Shown: piece by piece, positions 51,653 through 60,070 of the stretch
Layout of the letters: every line of letters starts with the position of its first letter
How positions within the stretch are numbered: position 1 is the first letter of the stretch
From: CAZBSE01 sp964610385
GTDB taxonomy: Bacteria > Actinomycetota > Humimicrobiia > Humimicrobiales > Humimicrobiaceae
Direction of reading: 5' to 3'
NCBI GenBank assembly: GCA_964610385.1
Contig: CAZSXW010000005.1
Location: 62,001-126,000 of the forward strand
Length of the DNA stretch: 64,000 nucleotides
Position numbers and translations under genes: made by a program
Notes under the pieces: model-generated
Told to the model about the DNA's origin: nothing
Seen by the model: the letters and a program-made list of their open reading frames with translations, nothing else
Database searches by the model: none

Positions 51653-52261
51653 ATGGAAGGCAAGAATTTTTTAGATAAGTTTGCAAAGATAATATCATAT
51701 ATTTTTAATGGTATTTTTATCTCCATACCGATTTTTCTGGTCATATGTTTCATAGTTGTAGAAAATAAACTTGAAGCTTTAGGGTGGGCCTCTCTCTGTA
51801 TACTTTTCGGAATTGCAATACCCTATATTTATATATACTTTTTATATAAAAGGAAAAAAATAAGTGATATACATATACCTAAAAAAGAGGATAGAATAAA
51901 ACCTCTGGTAGTATCCTTTGTAAGCTATGTAATATGTTTTATGATTTTGTATGTTATTAATGCCCCAACATTTTTAAAATCCATATTTGCGGTGGGTATC
52001 GTCTCTACTGCAATTTTCACTATTATAACCTATTTCTGGAAGATCAGTATACACACCAGCTGGATAACCTTTGGAGTCATAACTTTCGTTATCTTATTAG
52101 GTAAATGGATGCTTCTGCTGATCCTGCTTATCCCTGCTATTGGCTGGGCAAGAGTCAAGACAAAAAAGCATACTGTGATACAGGTAGTACTGGGTGCCGG
52201 TATCACTACTATAACCACAGTCTTTGTTTATTATAATTATGGGCTTATAAACCTTTCTTAG
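51653..52261 (+). CDS. Membrane protein, 202 aa
   Basis: A hydrophobic protein with about five to six membrane segments grouped in pairs (near residues 17-37, 40-62, 85-105, 110-128, 140-165 and 180-195). I do not recognise a family. The start at the ATG at 51653 is preferred to 51590 because the latter lies inside a terminator hairpin. The end is 26 nt from the convergent DUF2085 gene. Confidence 0.65.
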   Translation: MEGKNFLDKFAKIISYIFNGIFISIPIFLVICFIVVENKLEALGWASLCILFGIAIPYIYIYFLYKRKKISDIHIPKKEDRIKPLVVSFVSYVICFMILYVINAPTFLKSIFAVGIVSTAIFTIITYFWKISIHTSWITFGVITFVILLGKWMLLLILLIPAIGWARVKTKKHTVIQVVLGAGITTITTVFVYYNYGLINLS

Positions 52262-52287
52262 ACGAAAAAACACATTTTGACTGTAAT

Positions 52288-52965
52288 CTATAAAGTGACT
52301 ATAAGTCTGTGGAAGTAGTAAGAAACAAACAGTTCCAGAAGCGATAGTGCAGCAGATAATGTCGAAGGTAAAATCAAATATTTACTTGCCAGCCTGAGTG
52401 CTTTCTGCGAAAAACATGGAATTAATAGCATTATAACCAGATTAATAAAATAGAAGGTAAATAAAATAGAAAAAGCTGATAGGTAATAGTAAAAATGGCC
52501 CAAAAAGCTGAGCCTTAACAGGGTAACGGTTATAAATACGGTTATTATTAAGGTATAGATTATGAATTTCAAAGGCCTTTTAAAAATGTTCTCTTTTTTT
52601 GATTTCTTATAGTATTGAAACACAAAGACCGGGTAAATGATGGTCATAATTGAAGATCCACACAGGAAACCGGTTATAAATCTCAGATTATTATTAGTAT
52701 TGTATAAACCAAAATTTGAAGCAATCCCATCTACTATTGTCGATAGAAAGAAGAGACCGAGTATAATCAAAGCATAAGGAGGCGGAAGATCGTTCTCTTT
52801 CTTCCTGAACATTATAAATAGAATAACGCCGGTAATGGTAAAACCGATATAAATACCGCTGCATCTTGAACAGATCGGCAATACTATGTTGCCGATGGCA
52901 AGACTCCTTGCGGATAATTGATGACAGACTGAGAAACCTAATGTATCTATTAAAAAATCAAGCAC
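52288..52965 (-). CDS. DUF2085 membrane protein, copy 1
   Basis: A 225-residue membrane protein with about six hydrophobic segments. The N-terminal signature SVCHQLSARSLAIGNIVLPICSRCSGIYIGF (about residues 12-42) is the DUF2085 hallmark, with a CHQ and a C-x2-C pair that could bind a metal or heme. A second copy is at 55242. It lies 18 nt downstream of the inositol-phosphatase-like gene on the same strand. No function is known to me. Confidence 0.85.
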   Translation of the reverse strand: MLDFLIDTLGFSVCHQLSARSLAIGNIVLPICSRCSGIYIGFTITGVILFIMFRKKENDLPPPYALIILGLFFLSTIVDGIASNFGLYNTNNNLRFITGFLCGSSIMTIIYPVFVFQYYKKSKKENIFKRPLKFIIYTLIITVFITVTLLRLSFLGHFYYYLSAFSILFTFYFINLVIMLLIPCFSQKALRLASKYLILPSTLSAALSLLELFVSYYFHRLIVTL

Positions 52966-52983
52966 TCTAAGCTGCTGTCCCTT

Positions 52984-53940
52984 CTACTTTCGATCACTTT
53001 CCATGTCGTCCCGTAATTTGTTAAAACCCTTATCGACCATCATAAGCAGTATAGAATGGAGTTCCTGGTTTGCAGATGCAATAATCGAGAGCTGGTATTC
53101 TTTACCAATACCCATAAGCGGTTTGTCGTCCAGCGCTTTACCATAGGCATCAGTAATTATTCCCCCGCTTTCTTTTAATACAAGATATGCTGCTGCAATA
53201 TCATAAGCATAATTGTTGACTATACTGCCCTGACCGACTTTCATATAGTCTTTCTCAAAAGAAGGATAGTCAGCCACAATCCTGTGGCCGATATCGATAT
53301 AGCAGTCCAGCTGGCCCAAAGCTACTCTGGTTATGGAAAAAGAAGAGCTTCCCAACGAAAAAATACTGCCGTTAAAATTTGAACTGTTAATCAGCTCTTC
53401 CAAAACTGTTATTATTGGGATTATAGGTTTTCCTCCGATACCCATTGACCAGAAGAGAGAGTCGATATCGATTTTTCCGGATAGTAATGGGGAGTTTATA
53501 TTACCTTTATGGATAATTTTTACTCCTGAATTCTTTTTGGCTATAAATATACGTCCACCTTTTATTTCCTGTATACAGCCTAACTTAAGATCCCTCATTT
53601 TTGGTTCATCTGTAAATTCCGATAGGGCTATTGATATACAGCAGGATTCCAGGCCCGAAGCTGCTGCCCTGGTACCATCTATTGGATCTATTATTAGAAG
53701 CTTGTCAGCAGGACCAAATTTAATAAGGCCCCTGTCCTCTGAATAATAAGCTATACCGATATCCTTCAGATATTTTTTTAGAAAAGTCTCAGCTATATCA
53801 TCGATCGTAAAAGTAGAATCACCGCCTATAGATTTACCTGAGATAATTCTTGAGTCCTGTTTTCCAAGATAGGGCAGAACTTTTTTCCTGATCTTATTGC
53901 AAAGGGTGATAACGAATTTTACATTTTTATCATTTAACAT
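52984..53940 (-). CDS. Inositol monophosphatase-family protein
   Basis: A 318-residue protein of the Li+-sensitive sugar-phosphatase superfamily. The metal motifs are SEDRGL (Glu of motif A) near residue 72 and LLIIDPIDGTRAAASG (DPxDGT) near 83-98, with a late VADYPSFEKDY/YDIAAAYLVLKESGGIITD segment giving the third Asp. DGTRAA resembles FBPase/CysQ-like members more than classical inositol monophosphatases. It may dephosphorylate inositol phosphate, fructose bisphosphate or PAP. Confidence 0.85.
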   Translation of the reverse strand: MLNDKNVKFVITLCNKIRKKVLPYLGKQDSRIISGKSIGGDSTFTIDDIAETFLKKYLKDIGIAYYSEDRGLIKFGPADKLLIIDPIDGTRAAASGLESCCISIALSEFTDEPKMRDLKLGCIQEIKGGRIFIAKKNSGVKIIHKGNINSPLLSGKIDIDSLFWSMGIGGKPIIPIITVLEELINSSNFNGSIFSLGSSSFSITRVALGQLDCYIDIGHRIVADYPSFEKDYMKVGQGSIVNNYAYDIAAAYLVLKESGGIITDAYGKALDDKPLMGIGKEYQLSIIASANQELHSILLMMVDKGFNKLRDDMESDRK

Positions 53941-54125
53941 ATTTTAGTATTTTAACTTCTTATTTTATAAATTTCTAATCAACTATATAAAAAAAGGGCA
54001 TCAGGATATAAAATCAGAAAAATATAGGTGTTTTTAATAAAATTATAGTCTTCTATCTGTAATATTGGTAGAATTAACAATATTATTTATTGAAGCGCAT
54101 AAAAGATTTGGGAAAGGCGCATTTT

Positions 54126-54803
54126 ATGATATTTGATTTTCATACCCATTCCTTTTTAAGCGATGGTGAAAACAGCCCGATTGAGCTTATAAGATTTGCT
54201 GTTGCAAGAGGTTATAGATGTATTTCAGTGACTGATCATGCCAGTCATTCCAATCTTGATTTTATAATCTCAAGGGTAAAAAAGGACTGCGTTCTTGCTG
54301 AAAAGTACTGGGATATAAATGCGATTACCGGAGTTGAGCTGACAAATATCCCGGCCAAAAGTATAGAGGAGATGGCCGGTAAAGCAAAAGAACTGGGAGC
54401 TGAGCTCGTGGTAGTACATGGCGAGACTATTATAGAAGATGTTGAACCAGGTACTAATCTGGAGGCAGTAAAATCAGAGTATGTCGATATACTGGCACAT
54501 CCGGGAATTTTAACTATAGAAGAGGCCAGACTTGCAGTAAAAAACGGCGTTTTTTTAGAGATCACTGCAAGAGCCGGTCACAATCTTACCAACGGAGCGG
54601 TGGTCAATATAGGAAGGGAAGCCGGGGCTAGATTTCTTATTAACAGCGATGCCCACAGTCATCTCGATTTGTTTAACCAGGGCATGCAGGAAAAAGTAGG
54701 TCTGGGTTCCGGTCTTATTAAAGATGAAGTAAAGGAAATTTTCAGAAAAAATTACAGGCAATTTTTTAAGAGGATCAATCGCTCATTTAAAGGTAGTATA
54801 TGA
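54126..54803 (+). CDS. PHP-domain phosphoesterase
   Basis: A 225-residue metal-dependent hydrolase. The start at ATG 54126 is chosen because GGAAAGG lies 8 nt upstream and the protein then begins MIFDFHTHSFLSDG, the first PHP motif. Others are SVTDHASHSN, VHGETI, DILAHPG and FLINSDAHS. All expected His and Asp metal ligands appear. It resembles the archaeal and bacterial histidinol-phosphatase-like PHP proteins. The substrate is not clear. Confidence 0.88.
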   Translation: MIFDFHTHSFLSDGENSPIELIRFAVARGYRCISVTDHASHSNLDFIISRVKKDCVLAEKYWDINAITGVELTNIPAKSIEEMAGKAKELGAELVVVHGETIIEDVEPGTNLEAVKSEYVDILAHPGILTIEEARLAVKNGVFLEITARAGHNLTNGAVVNIGREAGARFLINSDAHSHLDLFNQGMQEKVGLGSGLIKDEVKEIFRKNYRQFFKRINRSFKGSI

Positions 54804-54875
54804 TATAATTAAAAAAATTTTTATTTTTAGGACGGCTATTAAAGATAATAATTTATCATAGTTAGGAGGTAATCT

Positions 54876-55238
54876 ATGGCTAAAGAGAAAAAGGCAGAAG
54901 AAGTAAAGGCAGAAGTCGTGGGATCTGATGAAAAACCTGCAGTTCTGGCTATTATTGCACTGATTGCAGGAATACTCAGCGTGCTTTGCCATTGTGTACC
55001 TTTTGCTGGGTCTGCCATCGGATTTTTACTGAGTGTAGCAGCAATAGTGCTGGGTATTATAGAATTTAATAAAATCAAAAAAGGAGAATCCAGTGCAAAA
55101 GGCCGTGGGATGTGCATAGCCGGTATTGTCCTTGGCGGCGTCGGTATAGTTGTTGGTATCATATGGCTGATTATTATAGTCTTGGGCGCTTTCGGAGGCA
55201 TGATGGGCGGACTTTTTGACTATTACAATTACTACTAA
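54876..55238 (+). CDS. DUF4190-type small membrane protein
   Basis: A 120-residue protein: a charged N-terminus (KEKKAEEVKAEVVGSDEK), two hydrophobic segments (about residues 27-50 and 78-108), and between them the typical IEFNKIKKGESSAKGRGMCIAGIVLGGVGIVVG of DUF4190. The C-terminus is aromatic (FDYYNYY). The role of the family is unknown. TAGGAGGT before the ATG is strong. A DUF2085 gene starts 3 nt after its stop. Confidence 0.85.
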   Translation: MAKEKKAEEVKAEVVGSDEKPAVLAIIALIAGILSVLCHCVPFAGSAIGFLLSVAAIVLGIIEFNKIKKGESSAKGRGMCIAGIVLGGVGIVVGIIWLIIIVLGAFGGMMGGLFDYYNYY

Positions 55239-55241
55239 GAT

Positions 55242-55916
55242 TTGCCAGTTTTACTGAAGATTTTAAACTTTTTAGGTGGAGGCCTATGCCACCAGCAGGA
55301 TCCAAGGTCTTTTGGGTTTAATGGGTTACACATGCCCCTGTGTTCAAGATGTACTGGAATATATGTTGGGTTCATTTTTTCTCTGGTGGTGATAATTCTA
55401 ATCGAAAGACGAGTAAAAGGGGAGTTTCCTTCGGTAAAGACCGTAGTGTTTACGCTTGCTGCTATTTTATTGATGGGCCTGGATGCAGCAGTTTCAGCCC
55501 TAAAATTTTTTGATTCAAACAATTATATAAGGTTTATCACAGGTTTTCTTGCTGGCTGGTTTATTGCCCTGATCCTGCTTCAGCTTAAAAATATTCTGAT
55601 GTGGGGAAAACTGGTGAGAGTTCCTTATCTAAATAATAAAAGATCCTTTATTGTATGGATTTTCTGCAGTATTGGTCTTATTGTCACTTTTATGTTCAGC
55701 TTTGAAAGACTTTTATTATTCTGGGGAGTTATTTCAGTTATAGGGATGATCATCTTTGTTACCCTGATAGTGTTGATTTTATTTTTCGGAGTGATCCGCA
55801 GGCTGACCAATAAGATAAATTCGTGGAAATACTATATTTTAAGTTTTTCTGCCGCGTTTGTTCTTAGTATTGGTATCCTGGCTTTGCTTTCTACGGCAAG
55901 ACAGTTTTTAATATGA
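55242..55916 (+). CDS. DUF2085 membrane protein, copy 2
   Basis: A 224-residue paralog of the protein at 52288-52965, with the same signature GLCHQQDPRSFGFNGLHMPLCSRCTGIYVGF at residues 14-44 and about six membrane segments. The start is TTG, the only canonical codon after the in-frame stop. It immediately follows the DUF4190 gene and is probably cotranscribed. The two copies are diverged well beyond a recent duplication. Confidence 0.85.
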   Translation: MPVLLKILNFLGGGLCHQQDPRSFGFNGLHMPLCSRCTGIYVGFIFSLVVIILIERRVKGEFPSVKTVVFTLAAILLMGLDAAVSALKFFDSNNYIRFITGFLAGWFIALILLQLKNILMWGKLVRVPYLNNKRSFIVWIFCSIGLIVTFMFSFERLLLFWGVISVIGMIIFVTLIVLILFFGVIRRLTNKINSWKYYILSFSAAFVLSIGILALLSTARQFLI

Positions 55917-55940
55917 TTTTATGTTTTTAGATCGGTTATT

Positions 55941-56735
55941 TTATTTGGCGGTACCCCCCGGTCTGTATCCTTCAAGGTCTACAGAGACATATAAAAAGCC
56001 GATCTTTTTAAATTCCTTTATTATCTTATCTCTTAGATCCTCCTGCATCAGTCTGGGTATCTCATCTTTTTCTATTTCTATTCTGGCTGCAGGATAGAAG
56101 TATCTCACCCTTCTTTGTTTGAAGCCGAGAGAGTAAAGACAGTCTTCGGCTCTTTCGATCTTTTTCAGTTTTGCTTTTGTTATCTTCTCGCCGTAGGGAA
56201 ACCTTGACGCCAGGCAGGCCATAGCAGGCTTATCCCAGTTTGAAATGTCCAGCATCCTGGAATGTTCTCTTATTTCTTTTTTGGTAAGGCAGGCTTCTGC
56301 AAGCGGGCTTTGCACTCCCAGTTCCCTTAATGCTTTAAGCCCAGGGCGGTATTTGTTCAGATCATCATAATTTGTTCCGTCCGCAACAATATTAAACCGA
56401 TATTTATTTTTTATTGATATTAATTTTAAAAGGAGATCCTTCTTGCATATATAACACCTGTTTACGGGATTATTTATAAATACTTTTATTTTTAGCTGGT
56501 TATGATCAAGGATTATATGCCTGCAGTTCAGCTCTCCTGTAAATCTCTTTGCATCTTTAAGTTCGCTCTTGATATAGACCGGCGATTTTGCCGTAACCGC
56601 GATGACATTTCCCCCCAGGATTTTAACCGCCATTTTTAAAAGAAAGCTGCTATCCACTCCACCAGAAAATGCTATGACCATAGAATCGGAATCTTTTATT
56701 ATCTTTTTTAGTTTATCAATTTTTTTGTTGTTCAT
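55941..56735 (-). CDS. larE: Pincer-cofactor sulfur transferase LarE-like
   Basis: A 264-residue PP-loop ATPase. The ATP motif VIAFSGGVDSSFLLKMAVKILG is at about residues 18-39. NRCYICKKDLLLKL, ADGTNYDDLNKYRPGLKALRELGVQSPL and PAMACLASRFPYGEKIT follow the LarE family pattern. LarE donates sulfur, in some species from its own Cys, to build the nickel-pincer nucleotide. The larC gene is divergent with a 136-nt gap. No larA (racemase) or larB is in the window. Confidence 0.92.
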   Translation of the reverse strand: MNNKKIDKLKKIIKDSDSMVIAFSGGVDSSFLLKMAVKILGGNVIAVTAKSPVYIKSELKDAKRFTGELNCRHIILDHNQLKIKVFINNPVNRCYICKKDLLLKLISIKNKYRFNIVADGTNYDDLNKYRPGLKALRELGVQSPLAEACLTKKEIREHSRMLDISNWDKPAMACLASRFPYGEKITKAKLKKIERAEDCLYSLGFKQRRVRYFYPAARIEIEKDEIPRLMQEDLRDKIIKEFKKIGFLYVSVDLEGYRPGGTAK

Positions 56736-56871
56736 TGATGTATTATTTTATCCAGAAAAATAAAATATAAAAAATTATGTGTTTTTGCAATAGTATGAGT
56801 AAAATGATATTTTGAAAACAAACTTTGGTCGATGTATTTATTATACAGAAAGCTGGAAGGGACTAGGGGTG

Positions 56872-58059
56872 ATGGAGAATCGTAAAGGAAAGATCTTATA
56901 TATTGACTGTTTTTCAGGAATCAGTGGCGATATGATGGTAGGTGCATTACTTGACCTGGGACTTGATTTTTCACTATTGAGGGATGAACTAAAAAAACTA
57001 AACCTTGAAGGCTATGATATCAGCTGCAGGGAAGTTATTATAAATTCGATAAAAGCCAAAAAGTTTGATGTGGAAGTCGCAGCTGCCCGGCATAAAAGGG
57101 ATTACAGGAATATTAAAGAAATGATTTATGGTAGCAGGCTTGATGAGGGAGTTAAAAATCTCTCGCTGGAGATTTTTAAAGTAATTGCAGAAGCAGAAGC
57201 GGTGTTACATAAATGCAAGATAGACAGGGTAAGTTTTCATGAGATCGGAGCAGTGGATTCAATAGTTGATATTGTAAGTGCTGCGGTAGGTATAAAGAAA
57301 TTAGAAACTGTGTATTTTTACAGCAGTAAGATCCCGCTGGGTAAAGGTTTTGTAGAAACTTCACACGGAAGGTTTCCGGTACCTGCACCTGCTACGATTG
57401 AGATATTAAAAGGGCTTCCGGTTTTTGGAGGAAACTTTAATTTTGAAGTCACAACTCCTACCGGTGCAGCCATATTGAAGACTGTAATCAATAAATTCGG
57501 CCGGATACCTCCCATGGTGGTTGATAAAACAGGTTACGGGGCAGGCAGCAGAGAAAATAAAAAAATCCCTAATGTATTAAGAATATTAAGCGGCAGGATA
57601 GAGGAGAAGTGCGTACCGGAGCCGGAAGGTCTGGTAATACTTTCCGCAAATATCGATGATGAAAATCCCGAGGTTACAGGCTATATCCAGGAAAGATTGC
57701 TGGAAGAGAAGGCCCTTGATGTATGGACAGAACCTATTTATATGAAGAAGAACAGACCTGCGTTTAAGCTTTGTGTTCTCTGTGATAAAAAATCGGAAGC
57801 TAAAATAATAGATATCATATTTGGGGAATCTACCACTCTGGGGATTAGAAGAGAAGAAGTCACAAGGTATAAGATTGACAGGAAGATAGAGATAGCCAGA
57901 TTGCCTTACGGCAAGGTAAATGTAAAAATCGGTATATATAAGGGGAAAGAAGTGACTATTTCACCTGAGTATGAATCCTGCCATAAGCTGGCAAAGAAGA
58001 TCGGTAGGCCTTTAAGTAAAATATATCAGGATGCCATTTTATTTTTTTCTAAAAGATAA
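56872..58059 (+). CDS. larC: Nickel insertion protein LarC (DUF111)
   Basis: A 395-residue protein with YIDCFSGISGDMMVGALLDLG at the N-terminus, VSFHEIGAVDSIVDIVSAAVGI and the GYGAGSRENKKIPNVLRI segment, all typical of LarC, which inserts nickel using CTP. ATG 56872 is chosen over 56812 because the conserved N-terminus begins there. LarC is one continuous frame here, unlike the frameshift-dependent two-part larC of Lactobacillus plantarum. Its 3' end overlaps the convergent AI-2E-type gene by 34 nt. Confidence 0.9.
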   Translation: MENRKGKILYIDCFSGISGDMMVGALLDLGLDFSLLRDELKKLNLEGYDISCREVIINSIKAKKFDVEVAAARHKRDYRNIKEMIYGSRLDEGVKNLSLEIFKVIAEAEAVLHKCKIDRVSFHEIGAVDSIVDIVSAAVGIKKLETVYFYSSKIPLGKGFVETSHGRFPVPAPATIEILKGLPVFGGNFNFEVTTPTGAAILKTVINKFGRIPPMVVDKTGYGAGSRENKKIPNVLRILSGRIEEKCVPEPEGLVILSANIDDENPEVTGYIQERLLEEKALDVWTEPIYMKKNRPAFKLCVLCDKKSEAKIIDIIFGESTTLGIRREEVTRYKIDRKIEIARLPYGKVNVKIGIYKGKEVTISPEYESCHKLAKKIGRPLSKIYQDAILFFSKR

Positions 58060-59129
58060 TATTTTAATATCTCCTGCAGTACGGCTACAGTCGGTACGGC
58101 TATTAAAAGCCCCCAGATGCCGAACAAAGCGCCGCCCACCATTAAAGAAATGATTATAATACCGGGATGCACCCCTACCTGGTATTTCATAATGTTAGGT
58201 GAGATGACGTAGTTGTCCAGCTGCTGAACAGCTACAAAAAGAAGGATGACCAGTATGGCTTTTAACGGTGAGATGAAAAGAGCCGCAAGAGCAGCAGGTA
58301 CTGCTCCTAATATCGGACCCAGAAGCGGTATAAGATTAAGTAGGCCTGCTATAAAGCCGAGCAGTACTGCGAAATCTATTTTTAATATCAGCAAAATGAT
58401 AGTACAGAGTATCCCTACAATAATAGATATAAGTATCTGGCCCCTTATGTATCTACCGGCAACCCTGTTAATCCTGTCCAGGACAATATTAATATGCTTT
58501 CTGGACTTTTTAGGTGCTATTTTTAATAAAAGTGTTCTTATTTTATCGGCATGATTGAGCAGATATACTCCCAGCAGAGGTCCTACGATAAAATATAGGA
58601 TTATATTGAGAACCGACTTTCCAAATATCGTGGTCCATTGTAAAAAATTGATTTCTTCTATATTGATTCGGTTGATGAAATATTGGGTGATCCCGCTTGC
58701 GTCTTTGGGTATTATTTCTTTGCCTATCAAATTTTCAACACCCTTTATAATAACGCTGTTTTTAAGAAAATCATTTATTACATTAGTGAGGTTATCCATA
58801 TAGGTAGGGAACCTTTCTATGAAAATCTGAAACTGATTTATTATTAAAGGTATGACGAAAAAGAAGATTATAAAAATGATACCTATAAAAATCACATAGG
58901 TTATGGCAATGGCAAAAACCCTGCGCATTTTTTTTTCAAGCAGGGAGACCAGGGGTGTTAAAAGGTAAGCGATGGCAATAGCTATAATCAATGGTATTAT
59001 GGCTATTCTTATTAAATATAAAATGTAAAAGAAGAGAGCAGCGATCAAAAGGAAGCCTATTATTGACCATGAAAATATTCCCACGTTTTTAATTGTTCTC
59101 ATTCCGTTTGGCGGTTTTATGAGTCTCAT
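58026..59129 (-). CDS. AI-2E family transporter
   Basis: A 367-residue membrane protein with about eight segments. Signature regions: IIPLIIAIAIAYLLTPLVSLLEKKM near the N-terminus, INRVAGRYIRGQILISIIVGI, and LIPLLGPILGAVPAALAALF, DNYVISPNIMKYQVGVHPGIIIISLMVGGALFG. The family includes TqsA/YdiK-type exporters and sodium/proton antiporters, so the substrate cannot be named. Confidence 0.9.
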   Translation of the reverse strand: MRLIKPPNGMRTIKNVGIFSWSIIGFLLIAALFFYILYLIRIAIIPLIIAIAIAYLLTPLVSLLEKKMRRVFAIAITYVIFIGIIFIIFFFVIPLIINQFQIFIERFPTYMDNLTNVINDFLKNSVIIKGVENLIGKEIIPKDASGITQYFINRINIEEINFLQWTTIFGKSVLNIILYFIVGPLLGVYLLNHADKIRTLLLKIAPKKSRKHINIVLDRINRVAGRYIRGQILISIIVGILCTIILLILKIDFAVLLGFIAGLLNLIPLLGPILGAVPAALAALFISPLKAILVILLFVAVQQLDNYVISPNIMKYQVGVHPGIIIISLMVGGALFGIWGLLIAVPTVAVLQEILKYYLLEKNKMAS

Positions 59130-59245
59130 AACAAATTATTATATTATATTTCTTTAAAAAATATAATCTTCGGCGTTATTAATTGAAGTAGCATTATAAT
59201 TATGATAAAGTTTAAATTCAAAAATAGTAAAAAGTGGGAAATAGG

Positions 59246-59641
59246 ATGCCGGAAGAATCAATTGCTGCTTATATTAACAACATCATAGCTTTTACCCTTT
59301 TTATTGCTGTGGTTACATTGATATTCGCAGCACTATTTTTATTATCCCGTATTCTAATATACAGAAGCAGAAAAAAGTACCGTATGACGCCGGAAAGGGA
59401 GCTTTCCAGCGGCAGGCCTTTGTTTTTATTTAACTATAAAAAAGATCCCTATCAGTCAAAGAATATTTTTATACTGGCTTTGGCATTTAGTTATATGATT
59501 TCTTTTATATTGCTTATCCTGATAGTGTTTAATTATGCAGTAGATCCCACTCCGGGATTGAATATGTATTTGATCACGGCAATTGTACTCTATTTTATAT
59601 TGACGGTTATATATGTGGTCAAATCGAAGATTATAAGTTAA
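59246..59641 (+). CDS. NuoA-position three-helix membrane protein
   Basis: A 131-residue protein with three membrane segments (about residues 12-35, 71-94 and 102-124), the topology of complex I subunit NuoA. Its place, first in the operon and 11 nt before nuoB, is also that of nuoA. The NuoA loop signature (YECG) and the conserved acidic residue in the second helix are not visible, so this is either a very divergent NuoA or an unrelated replacement. The start at 59246 is preferred to GTG 59234. Confidence 0.6.
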   Translation: MPEESIAAYINNIIAFTLFIAVVTLIFAALFLLSRILIYRSRKKYRMTPERELSSGRPLFLFNYKKDPYQSKNIFILALAFSYMISFILLILIVFNYAVDPTPGLNMYLITAIVLYFILTVIYVVKSKIIS

Positions 59642-59652
59642 GGGTGATTTAC

Positions 59653-60048
59653 ATGCCGTCTCTGGTAAAGAGTAATTTAAATATGATGTTGGTCGGATTT
59701 GGATGCTGTAAACAGGAAATATTAGCCACTCAGGGGGCTTTATATGATATCCAAAGATTCGGGGTAAATTTTGTAAACACTGCCGAAGATGCCGATATTT
59801 TAGTAGTTCAGGGATTTTTTAATAAAAAGGGTATCAACAGAGTCTTAGATATTTATGAAAGGATGCGCTCTCCCAGGGGTATAATTGCAGTAGGAAGTTG
59901 TGTGCTGAATGAGAATCTATTTGATTTGGAGAGTAAACTCATGGCGAAATTTCGCAAGAGTGTAGGAATAAATATGTATGTCCCGGGCTGTCCACCGAGA
60001 CCGGAGGCGTTTATTTATGCGGTCCTGGAATTTTTAAACAGAAGATAA
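59653..60048 (+). CDS. nuoB: Complex I-like subunit NuoB
   Basis: A 131-residue iron-sulfur protein. All four ligands of cluster N2 are present: Cys18-Cys19 (GFGCCKQE), Cys83 (VGSCVL) and Cys113 (PGCPPRPEAF). It is the electron output point to quinone or another acceptor in complex I and related complexes. It is shorter than typical NuoB (about 160-180) and closer in size to subunits of membrane-bound hydrogenase/Fpo-type complexes. AGGGTGAT precedes the ATG. Confidence 0.9.
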   Translation: MPSLVKSNLNMMLVGFGCCKQEILATQGALYDIQRFGVNFVNTAEDADILVVQGFFNKKGINRVLDIYERMRSPRGIIAVGSCVLNENLFDLESKLMAKFRKSVGINMYVPGCPPRPEAFIYAVLEFLNRR

Positions 60049-60070
60049 TAAAAAACAGGATTTTTATTAA

